Translations under genes and position numbers: made by a program
Shown here: piece by piece, positions 34,991 through 44,341 of the stretch
How the letters are laid out: each line of letters starts with the position of its first letter
How positions within the stretch are numbered: the stretch's first letter is position 1
The notes under the pieces: model-generated
What the model saw: the letters and a program-made list of their open reading frames with translations, nothing else
Databases searched by the model: none
What the model was told of the DNA's origin: nothing
Assembly: GCA_032718475.1 (NCBI GenBank)
Contig: JAUCBJ010004868.1
Span: 1-59,976 of the forward strand
Direction of reading: 5' to 3'
DNA from: Nemertoderma westbladi
Taxonomy: Eukaryota; Xenacoelomorpha; Nemertodermatida; Nemertodermatidae
Length of the DNA: 59,976 nucleotides

Positions 34991-36872
34991 GCAATAAAAA
35001 TACTGGAGATGTGTGCCAGACAGGGACCACGGCACTAAAACTAACATAGCCATGTAAATGGCATTTGTTCTATTAGATAGCCCATTAAATTTTAGGAAAA
35101 GTCACGAAATCTCGCTTTACCCAACAAACCTGACTCAAAGATACAGATAAATTACAAAAAATTTCTAAAATGAGTCGCTACATCCTAAAAGTAAAAAGAA
35201 AATGCATGGCAAAAAGACAAAATGGTTATACAGAAATATTAGTACAGTAGTAAGAATAATAATATTTATATACTAACTACTGTATGTTCGCGTTATTTTC
35301 AATACTGGTGCCAGCTGCCAGGCATATATGAATTTCATAAATTCGGAAATATGAATAATTCGTTAAGACCCGGAAATAAACCGGACATCCAGAAAGTTAA
35401 AATTACTATAGTTATATGACGGTTTTGTCGGACAACTAAACAAAAATCTGTCACTCCCCATGCTTATAAAGGGGCTCAGAGTTCCAAGAATAAGTACGAC
35501 GATCTAGCTCTAGGTAGATCTGTCTCTAGGCTAGGCCTAGGCCTAGCTTAGCAAAGGGACAAATGCCCAAGTGGCGCCGGTGTAACAGGCTGAGATAACT
35601 CCCCAGGATGTAGGCTACAGTATTGATTTGGTGAGGCTATTTACTGTAGTTCTACACTGACGGCCACTTCTTGTCATCGATGTTTGCCAGATCAATGTGA
35701 GCCAAAACGTGTGTTCCAGCTGTGATCATGACTTCATCTTACGCTTGTGAAGCGGATCTCAAAGAGGAAAAACTTAAGCTTCTTGGTAGTAGTAGCTTCT
35801 CAAACTGGTTTACTGACTACTCTACTAACTCTAGAAACTCAACTCTACCTAACAGTCTTAACCAATCGAAATATCAATCAATATTACCTTTTAATTTTTC
35901 TTTAATTATAACTTTAGAGAACTCTTTACAGAACTTCCTGAAGCAGTTTACAGACTACGAATATCGTTACATGAATGTCAACTCTTACCAGTTTCACTCT
36001 TAACCGATTGAAGGTGCAATCAACAGGCGTTTTAATTTAATTTGAATTATAATTAAAGAATCTTGCTTATTATAATTATACTATTATTTAATTGTAATAC
36101 AGTAGGTGGAAACGGGACAATGTGCTGCTGGAAAATTGGATCCCACAAATATAATTTAGAATTTCGAGTCCGGATATTGATTAGGACATTTCAGACGCAC
36201 ACATTTATTTATTTTGAAAATAATATTGAAAATATGACAATATGATAATATTTATATAAATATTTATATAATTATATTTATATTATAAAATTATATAACA
36301 ATAAAATATAATACGAAAATGGGAGCCGTATACAAATCTGGAATGTTAATTAGAATAATCAGGTTTATAGTAACGGTAAGGCGGGGCCGTGCACAAATGA
36401 TGTCACGGTCGAAGAAGAAGGGGGGGGGGGGGGGGGTGGTTGCCATTTTGTGACAACTTGAGGGATGGGGGAGTAGCTATACTTGTGACGTCACAATAGC
36501 ACTTCGGTGAACAAATAATTAACTATTTTACATACTTGTGTGTAAAGTAGCACTTTATTACATACTTGTGTGTAAAGTAGCACTTTACAGTGTGATGATC
36601 TGAGTGGATTTGTTACACGAACGAATGTTTAGTTAGTGAGTGAAAATAAAGCCACGAGGATCAGAACACTGTAAAGTACTTTGCAACAAGTATGTATGTA
36701 GTTTTATTCCAACATTTTCACATTACGAAATGAACGTACATACTGTATACATTATAAGTGATAGAAACTGCACAAATTATATTAGTTGTTGTATAAATAA
36801 ATGTAAAAATGACATAAATTATGTTAGAAATAAGTTAGCTTATATTTCTGGTGGCGTTTAGAGCCATGTTAT
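34991..36872. other. AT-rich intergenic sequence
   Basis: No gene is supportable. It has a poly-G run at 36420-36436 and a short tandem duplication at about 36530-36590 (TACATACTTGTGTGTAAAGT twice). Confidence 0.5.
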
Positions 36873-37387
36873 AATGCAGGCAGCAATGTAAACTAGGCAA
36901 CAATGTAATATCTATGCAGCAATGTAAGCTAGGCAGCAATGTAAACTAGGCAGCAATGTAAACTAGGCAGCAATGTAAACTAGTCAGCAATGTAAACTAG
37001 GCAGCAATGTAAACTAGGCAGCAATGTAAACTAGGCAGCAATGTAAACTAGGCAGCAATGTAAACTAGGCAGCAATGTAAACTAGGCAGCAATGTAACCT
37101 AGGCTGCAATGTAAACTAGGCAGCAATGTAAACTAGGCAACAATGTAATATCTATACAGCAATGTAAGCTAGGCAGCAATGTAAACTAGGCAGCAATGTA
37201 AACTAGGCAGCAATGTAAACTAGTCAGCAATGTAAACTAGGCAGCAATGTAAACTAGGCAGCAATGTAAACTAGGCAGCAATGTAAACTAGGCAGCAATA
37301 TAACCTAGGCTGCAATGTAAACTAGGCAGCAATGTAAACTAGGCAGCAATGTAAACTAGGCAGCAATGTAAACTAGGCAGCAATGTA
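36873..37387. repeat. 17-bp satellite array, left part
   Basis: Tandem copies of GCAGCAATGTAAACTAG with variants such as GCAACAATGTAATATCTAT. A block of about 245 bp starting near 36894 is repeated once. The same satellite resumes at 58981, so the 21.6 kb between is inserted DNA. Confidence 0.95.
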
Positions 37388-37426
37388 CTACTACTAGGAT
37401 CGGCATGCTGCATTGCAGCTGCATTT

Positions 37427-38168
37427 TTAAGAATGCTGTGCCGGTTTGTCAACAAAATTGCACCGCCACAACTCCCTATCACCCATGACATTTGCTAGAT
37501 CATCCGCATCTGTAAGGTCAGTGTCCTTTAAGATGCGTCTCAAGAAAGTCATGGGCTGTCCACCATGCTTATTCACTCCATGAGGCTGCCAAAGTACAAG
37601 ATTATGCACTGGCTGGTCCTCATGGCGAAAGCAATGTCCTGCAAAGCGGAAGCGATTTTGTTCAAGTGTCAAGCTTGGGGGAACCAATGAGACACCTCCA
37701 ATGTTATATAGTGTCTGGTTGGAGATGTGTGCATTGTACTTGACACAATGAACCCGGCGTAGCATTCTTGTGAATGTGCCATCCAGAGATTTGGTGTCCT
37801 CAGCAATTAGAGCCCAGCATGGACTCCCGTAGAGGAGTACTGGAACTACTGCTGCTCTAAATAATCGGACCTTAAGTTTCCGATTAATTCTCGGTGACTT
37901 CCAAATCCTGGAAAGCCTATTCAAGGCTGCCCATGCCTTTCCCTTACGTATTCAAAGGTCCTCACCTGACTTCCGGATCCATGATCCCAGGTAACAGAAG
38001 TCGTCCACATGCTCAAGCATACCATCCTTTGAGCTTATGCTCATCCGATCAGAGACTTGCTGAGGACTTTCAAAGATAACTGTCAGAACTTTGGTCTTTC
38101 TGGAGTTAATAAAAAGACCAACACTAGAAGCAGCATGTTCTAATGAGCTGAGGAGCCGTTGGGCTCCC
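37427..38168 (-). pseudogene. LINE copy B, 3' part of the ORF
   Basis: This is the C-terminal third of the copy B ORF, continuing from the part at 57413-58979 across the BEL/Pao insertion. Motifs are LLYGSPCWALIAEDT, MLRRVHCVKYN and RFAGHCFRHED. A TGA at 37952-37954 stands where copy A has Arg (CGA). The frame then ends with PAQHS and a stop. 3' to it are GCAGCTGCAATGCAGCATGC and a short (TAG)n tail ending at 37388. Confidence 0.85.
38164..38168. repeat. 5-bp target-site duplication (left) of the BEL/Pao element
   Basis: CTCCC directly precedes the TG start of the left LTR and is repeated at 57413-57417, directly after the CA end of the right LTR. Removing the element and one copy restores a LINE sequence like copy A (GGGCTCCCTCTAGTGATTCT in that copy). 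Confidence 0.9.
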
Positions 38169-38303
38169 TGATGAATTATTTCACTATAAGATAGCATTTG
38201 TAGTTTAACTTTAACGTAAAAACTTTCGAAAATCCGACGCATTTTGATTAAGTTACAGTAATGTAATATGCCTATTCATATTTGTATACATAAAACCCCT
38301 ACT

Positions 38304-38385
38304 TACTCTCGTGGCGTAGTGGTCAGATGGCTAAGGCGTTGGTTACATTACAGATAGGTTACGAGTTCGAATCCCGGTCGGGAAA
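38304..38385 (+). other. tRNA-like sequence with A and B boxes inside the 5' LTR
   Basis: TGGCGTAGTGG (38312-38322) is a canonical Pol III A box and AGTTCGAATCC (38364-38374) is a B box with one mismatch. The stretch between (TGGCTAAGGCGTTGG) resembles Leu/Ser tRNAs. The T-arm and acceptor pairing are imperfect, so this is a tRNA relic, not a working tRNA gene. The 3' LTR has the same stretch at 55514-55595, where GGTTAAGGCG is even closer to tRNA. Confidence 0.6.
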
Positions 38386-38470
38386 TTTGTATTTTGGGGC
38401 CATTTATTTTAATTTGGTACAGATTGGTAAGCCAATGAGGTGCGTACAACGTATCGAACGATGAGTTGGG

Positions 38471-38570
38471 CCAATCATAGGGTATGGAATATCTTATTGC
38501 TCCAATGTGAGGCCATCGAATACTCTCGAAGGTTCTAGTGAATTCTATGTCCCAGATTTAGTATATAAAG
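38471..38570 (+). promoter_or_regulatory. LTR promoter: CCAAT, heat-shock-like element, TATA box
   Basis: CCAAT is at 38471-38475. GAAGGTTC followed by TAGTGAATTCT (38528-38546) resembles alternating heat-shock elements. TATATAAAG is at 38562-38570. The order and spacing fit a Pol II promoter with transcription starting about 25-30 bases after the TATA box. The 3' LTR carries the same set (55681-55780). Confidence 0.55.
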
Positions 38571-40293
38571 GGCTGGTTTGCCTTCGGTTATCACTTACCT
38601 TACTCACTTCTTGTAAAACACTCTTCACTATTAGTATCCGCTTGACTTACTTCTTAGTTATTTGTTTCTTGTTGAAACTATTTGTGAATCTGTTTGATAA
38701 ATCTTTTGCTAAACTGTAAATACACTGCAAACTCCTGAACATGTTTTCTTTTGGTCCAACCTTGGGACAGCCAAACATCGGGAAGATGGCAGCCTAGACC
38801 GTTAGGCCGTCAGCAACGCAGGGGAAAGATGTCCACAACACGCTAGCGCCCACATTGGATTTGACCGCGCACCCCCTTCGCCCTTCGAAATACTCCACTT
38901 GCCATGCAGTGCCCGCTTTATGAGGAAGGTAAGACTTTGTTCGACGCCCTTGCCCGCCGTAAGACCTATAGATCAGGGTAAGCGTGACGCCATCCTGGAC
39001 GCCGCAAAATTTAGGATCAAATAATTATATTTAGGCAGAAACCCCCTTTGTCAGTCCTGCGAACCCCTGGGTTAACCTGTATTTCTCACAGGTGCGAACT
39101 ATTGCCATTCGTCAGTACGCGAGTACATAGGTACGGACAGCATATGTTCCATAATTTAGTGATTCGTAGTACTGACTGTTTGGTACCGGTTCGCTTTGTA
39201 GAACATACATTAGTACCCCCCCCCCCCCTGCCTGAAGTTAGTTATTTGATCAGGCAAGGAGTATTTCTGCTACCGGCACACCGCTTGGCCTAGGGAGGTT
39301 TTATTAATATCCTACCGCGCCTTGCCACGTACTGATAGGTATTTGCTGCTAACTACCGCGGCAACAAAGTTCTAGAATTAAATTTGTATACCAGATCAGC
39401 TAACATACGGTAGCGATTAACCCCTATTTCTTATCTTACAACCAGAATCTGGTATTAGTGCCGATCACGGGTGTAGTTACTAACACCGTGGTTGCCCATT
39501 GAGTTGTGGATAGGAAGGAGAGAGCTTTGACGTCATTTGTAAGTATAAAGTTCTACAAAACGCGACTAGCTTATTTTAGTAGCTAGCGCACGGTATCATT
39601 TCGGTCAGAAAATCACTAAAACCTAGTGAAAAGATATACACCAAAATTGTCTTATTGTAACACACCCACACACACACGCCCTAAAACATACTTACCCTTA
39701 GAGTTCTACTAGTTATAGCGTACTTTATATTACTTTAGGCAGAATTTATCTGTATTTGTAAATTTAAGGTTTGATATTTAGTTACGGCAATAGGGAGTAT
39801 TTCATTTTCGTTATTAAACTGTTGTTTCCTGCTCAGCAGTATTGTTACATTAGGCACGACCCTCTTTCGACTGATTTAGGACTGAATCAGTGTTGTTACG
39901 CTAGGTCTGTTAACCCACTAGCTCGTATATAAACCATATAAATCACACCGCGGCAAGTTACGGTATTTAGGACTGTCAGCGATAGTTAGGATTCGCTGCG
40001 CGGGGATTGTTTTCCCGTGAGTTTGGTCTGTTACTGTAACTGTACATCTGCCATACCGGTTAGAGGACAGGTATCCTTTTGTCTAGTTCGTAGGCATTAG
40101 ACCCGCTCACGTACATAGAATAGACACTAGGCTCTGCTCCTCGCCAGTAATAGTTTGTGTATCGTATCTGTTTGTTTAGATATCCTGGACTGGGATTTGT
40201 TGTCAGATACTGTACGAGCCCGTATACATTACTAGATCTTACGGTAAGATACATCGTTACTAGGATCCGGTAAGCGGTATACTACTGGACCTT

Positions 40294-40455
40294 ACAGTGA
40301 GAAATATTTTATATAAATTAGTGTATAGTATTTCTACCGTAGTGTATAGTATTCTCACCTCACAGTGAGAAATATTTTATATAAATTAGTGTATAGTATT
40401 TCTACCGTAGTGTATAGTATTCTCACCTTACAGTGAGAAATATTTTATTAAATAT
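40294..40455 (+). repeat. 68-bp tandem repeat in the leader
   Basis: Units start with ACAGTGAGAAATATTTTAT at 40294, 40362 and 40430 (partial). The first begins at the LTR junction. Each unit has GTGAGAA near its start and TTCTCAC near its end, so it can fold on itself. Confidence 0.85.
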
Positions 40456-41398
40456 CTCGACCGAAGGTGCGTGCGCATTTAAAGTGAGATATAGATAAAT
40501 ATATTGTTAGCTATTGAAAGTAGGAGATATTTAAAATTTAAGGTTAGTAAATTTAGTAATTTAGAACGTTCCCTGCTTCAGTAGGCTTTTAGGGTAGCTA
40601 GTAGTTTCGTATTTAATATTTGACTAGCTAATAGTTAGTTTGTAGCATTTTGTTTTATGCCGTGTGTGTGCGGTGTTACTTTCGGTACTTGAAAAGGTAC
40701 ATAGGGTTTAAAGACCAAGTTGTATCGGTACCTAGGAAGAAAATTTCGTAGCGTAGAAGTAAAACTCTCACCTTCGACCTTTCAGGACTCAAGGACTCAT
40801 TTCTGGACCGCTTCGAGGATTAGACCGCTTTTCGCAATGTTTGGGAGACAAAAAATTCGTCCGCGCCGCCGAAAAACGGAACGACCCACGTCCGGTTTGT
40901 ATTTGGGAATTTGCACGACTGGAAGATCAAAGGAACGTAAGTTTTACGACTCGCGTCGTTCAAACTTAAGAAAGCACAGTAGTACTCAAAATTTGTGGGT
41001 TTCACTGTCTATTAGTAGTGTTGTTGGTACTTATTTTCCCGTTAGACGTTGCTGTTTTGCCTATTATTTGTACTTGTTGATCTACATTTTGGTAACGTAT
41101 ACCGTTATCTCACGTATTCGTACAAATTTAGCTGGTAGGCTAGATTATTACTTATTTTATTATATACTTTGTTAGTTTTATTTGTACCGGTTAGGGTATA
41201 TATATGATATATATATATATCAAGGTAAGTTTGACATTTGGACATTTCGACATTTTGACATTTCGACATTCTGACTTGTTGATTTATTTGTACCGGTTAG
41301 GGTATATATATACTATATATATACCAAGGTAAGTTTGACATTTCAACATTCAGATACTTTGACATTTTATTACCCGTACTTGACGTATATAATAAGAA
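40456..41398 (+). other. BEL/Pao leader region
   Basis: This is untranslated leader before gag. It holds a duplicated block (41178-41240 and 41286-41345), each with a TTTGTACCGGTTAGGGTATA stretch, AT-rich repeats and a strong splice donor CAAG|GTAAGT (intron would start at 41225 or 41329). After each donor is a short GACATTTC-type repeat. A 151-codon frame at 40720 has no recognisable feature and is probably chance. Confidence 0.55.
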
Positions 41399-42142
41399 AT
41401 GAGTGACACACCACATTCGACGAGATACCCACCTACCGACTATGACTCGTGCGACCCAGACAGATCGACAGTAGACGAACCGAGAATGAGAACCCGAGAT
41501 TCCACCGATGTCATACCGCGTGCGTCGCCGGTACCCCGAACGGAAATACCGGAAGCCGCAACGCGTGGCGACGGCAGAATCGGAGATTTCCTTACCGTCC
41601 CGCAGACCAGATCGCGGGAACCCGACATGGTAAGTTCGACTGGAAGCCAAGAGAACGTTATTAGGAGTATAGGAGGACACATGGCCCAGATTACTCGGAA
41701 CCTCGGAGAAGGTTTTCGCGTTTTACGCGAGTTAACCGCCCCGATGTCGAGATACGAGTTCTACACCTTACAGGTAAGGATAGAAAGTAGGGTACATGCC
41801 TCCGTAGATAAACTTAAAGGTTTACACAAACTTGCAGAGTTGCGTGGCGATAACTTTACTCAGGTAAAGATAATAGACAAGTTGGTAAGTGCGAGAGAAA
41901 GCCTTGTCCAGTTTAAGTCGGTGATAAGATTGGCTCAACAGGAGCAGTTCGACCAACTGCTAGGTGAGTCAGTTTCGGACGCGTTATTACAACCCGAAGA
42001 GGAAGAAGAACTCTACTGCCTGGACGGGAGGTTAGAGACGCTCACCAATTTTCTTCATAGATGCGGCGTACAGATCGAAGAAGCGGAAGTCGAACCGCGA
42101 GGGACGACGGAAGTTCTCCTACCAGCATCCACCACTGGATAG
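41399..42142 (+). CDS. BEL/Pao gag, N-terminal ORF
   Basis: This 247-residue ORF is the first of the element. It has an Asp/Arg/Pro-rich start, then a helical region (residues about 85-200) with no known enzyme motif, as in the N-terminal part of BEL/Pao gag. The next frame is open from at least 42102, overlapping the end of this ORF, and carries the gag coiled coil. A +1 shift near 42100-42140, either programmed or a 1-bp insertion, would join them into the usual single polyprotein. Structural role in the virus-like particle is inferred from position. Confidence 0.6.
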   Translation: MSDTPHSTRYPPTDYDSCDPDRSTVDEPRMRTRDSTDVIPRASPVPRTEIPEAATRGDGRIGDFLTVPQTRSREPDMVSSTGSQENVIRSIGGHMAQITRNLGEGFRVLRELTAPMSRYEFYTLQVRIESRVHASVDKLKGLHKLAELRGDNFTQVKIIDKLVSARESLVQFKSVIRLAQQEQFDQLLGESVSDALLQPEEEEELYCLDGRLETLTNFLHRCGVQIEEAEVEPRGTTEVLLPASTTG

Positions 42143-42155
42143 ATCGTTCGTTAGC

Positions 42156-43840
42156 ATGCGGAGCGACGTTGGCGACGTTAGTAGGACAGCGTCTGTAATT
42201 ACTCGACAACAACAGGAGGTTGCACGCCGACAACAAGTCGTCGAGGAAGAAGCGCAACAGAGGATGGCACAGATCGCCATCGAGGGAGAGAAACAACATA
42301 GAGAGGATGAGGCGAGAATTGTGCAACTCAAGGCGCAAGCCGAATTAGAATCCTCAGAGATGAGGAGACTAGAGGAAGACTTAGCGCAAGAAGCAGCCAC
42401 GGCGGCAGCAGCCGACGAATTAGCACGGAAGAAAGCAGCATCCGACGCTCGCACCAAGTTGGAGGCGCGACAAATAACCACTCGTTTAGCTATACAGGAA
42501 GCGGAGTTAGCGGCACAACAACAAGTAGCGGATCGACGCGAAAGGGAGATGCAATTACAGTTCGAGTTGAATCGTAGATCGCGCGAGGCAGCAGCAAACG
42601 CGCAAGCGGACCTTGAACTCGACGCGAGAGATAGATCTATCAGATCGCGAGCTGGACACGACTTGTCTGCCCTGGATCGCATGGAAGCTCGATATCGCGG
42701 AATTCAGAAGCGAATCGAGGAAGGAAGTGTGGGAGCGATAGATCGAGGAGAGGAGTTCGTCGAGGATTACTGTAAACGTTTTCCCCAAGTTATTCCTATG
42801 CTCAAACCCACGACTTCGATAAAACCGGTCTTTGTTACGAAACCTAAGGTAATAACGCCTGTGCGTTCGACGCAAGGCAACAGGTTTGTTGTGACGGAAA
42901 TACCGCAACCTAGGGCGACTTCATCGCCAATTTTAACAGGTAACATAACTAGTCCACCTACAGTAAGTCGTAGTCTACTTGTAGGAAGAGAGGAACCTGC
43001 GTTTATGACCATTAAACAGGTGAGTAAACCATTACAAGTTAAACCTGTGACGTGCTGTGCAAATCCAGTTATTTATAGACCGACTACGAAACCCGACTAT
43101 TTCACTCGACCTTTGCCACAATGTTCGACGCAACCTACGACTTCGTGGAAGGCTTGCGGCCTACCGAACTACGGAGGAGGATGGATGTGGGTAGTACCCA
43201 CGGGATCAAACAACGTATAACGAGACCTACGACTTCGTGGAAGGCTTGCGAGCCTACCGAACGACGGAGAACCGTAGATCCTAGACCTCAGCGAACGAGA
43301 ACAAGAGTAATACGCCGGACGCGAAACCGCCAGCCACCTTATCCGGACGACAGCGACTCATCTAGCGACTCGGAGTCGACGGAACGGGAAATATTCCGTA
43401 CTGGAGCGGTAGAGACAGCGGATTACAAACGAGAGGAGAGATTGACAAATCCCTACATCGATAATCCTCCACGAGAAACACCCCAACAGAAACCCACGTT
43501 GCAACCAGCGGAAGAGATCAGCACCAACAGACTCGCCGAAATAATGCGACCTGTAACGGACCGACTAGCTCAACTCGAAGAACGACTTGAAGTGCAACCG
43601 TCGGATCGATCACAAACCAGCGTGGAGTTGGAACAACCTAGACAACATCGACCACCAAGGAGAGAACAGGAGACTAGACAAACTCCGACCCATCGAGAAG
43701 AAGATCCCGTTAATAATTCCTACCGACGAACAACCCGCGGAAGGGAGCAACTGGACGACGCTACCGAACAGGGACGCGGACAGTTGGATTTGGTTAGCGA
43801 GATTGCGAAATTCGCGGCTAGACACGGATTACCGGTATAG
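42156..43840 (+). CDS. BEL/Pao gag, coiled-coil part (frameshifted)
   Basis: The first 190 codons form a Gln/Glu/Arg/Ala-rich coiled coil, then a Pro/Thr-rich linker, then an Arg-rich part with RLAEIMRPVTDRLAQLEERL. The frame from 42156 runs out at 43220, and the continuation is open in another frame from 43121. The change falls exactly in a palindromic cassette at 43147-43167 that lacks one base relative to the other cassettes. Restoring the cassette length restores the frame. The second frame ends at a TAG (43838-43840), and the same frame continues beyond it. Confidence 0.65.
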
Positions 43841-44341
43841 CAACCGCCGAAGTTCTCTGGCATCGCGAAACACTGGCGCATACTGGTAGACTACGTAGAG
43901 TCCCAGATCGCTAAATGTGCTTTCACCTCGACAGAGAAGTTTAATTACTTGCTCTTAGTCCTGTCTGGTGAGCCGAAACGATTAGCGGAAACCTTTATTG
44001 GTGTTCCCGATGCCTTTGAGTTGGCGTACGACCGTTTGTATTCGATTTACGGAGGTAGCGTCGCCATGGCTAAATCCATTATTGAAGACCTCTGTAGAGG
44101 AGGCAGCATTTCGAAACCGATCGATCTTCTATGACTCGCGGATGAAATCAAGAACGCTATAGGGACTTTACGGTCCATTGGACAACTCGAGTACGCTAAC
44201 GCACCAACGGTTCTCATTCGAATAATCGGTCGACTTCATCATCGACTCCGACGAGAATGGCGACGCATCGAGTACCAGCGTGAAGAGGCCGGCGGGCTTT
44301 TAAAACTCACCGACGTCTATCAACTGATTTCGCAGGAGGCC
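43841..44341 (+). CDS. BEL/Pao gag, DUF1759-like part between stops
   Basis: This is in the same frame as the preceding ORF after its TAG. The segment reads PPKFSG near the start, then KFNYLLLVLSGEPKRLAETF and AYDRLYSIYG, the pattern of DUF1759 gag domains (PKFSG, YLL, GEP, LxxxYG). A TGA at 44132-44134 interrupts it after SKPIDLL. The frame then runs without a break into the pol ORF. TAG and TGA each differ by one C-to-T change from Gln (CAG) and Arg (CGA), so they may be mutations. Read-through cannot be excluded from sequence alone. Confidence 0.6.

Larger units (their letters stand above)
38169..40296 (+). repeat. 5' LTR
   Basis: The LTR begins TGATGAATTATTTCACTATA and ends ACTGGACCTTACA. 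It contains a tRNA-like stretch, a CCAAT box, a heat-shock-like element, a TATA box and a poly-C run of 13 (39216-39228). About 100 bp at about 39828-39930 are present here but absent from the 3' LTR. Confidence 0.95.

Noticed and set aside
35722-36003. 93-codon plus-strand frame
   Set aside because: Ser/Asn-rich with no motif, homologue pattern or signals. Not supportable as a gene.
38304-38385. Functional tRNA gene
   Set aside because: A and B boxes are present, but T-arm and acceptor-stem pairing have several mismatches and the sequence sits in an LTR.
40720-41175. 151-codon frame in the BEL/Pao leader as a gene
   Set aside because: No recognisable motif, unusual composition, overlapping AT-rich repeats, and it lies before the usual gag start. 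Probably chance.
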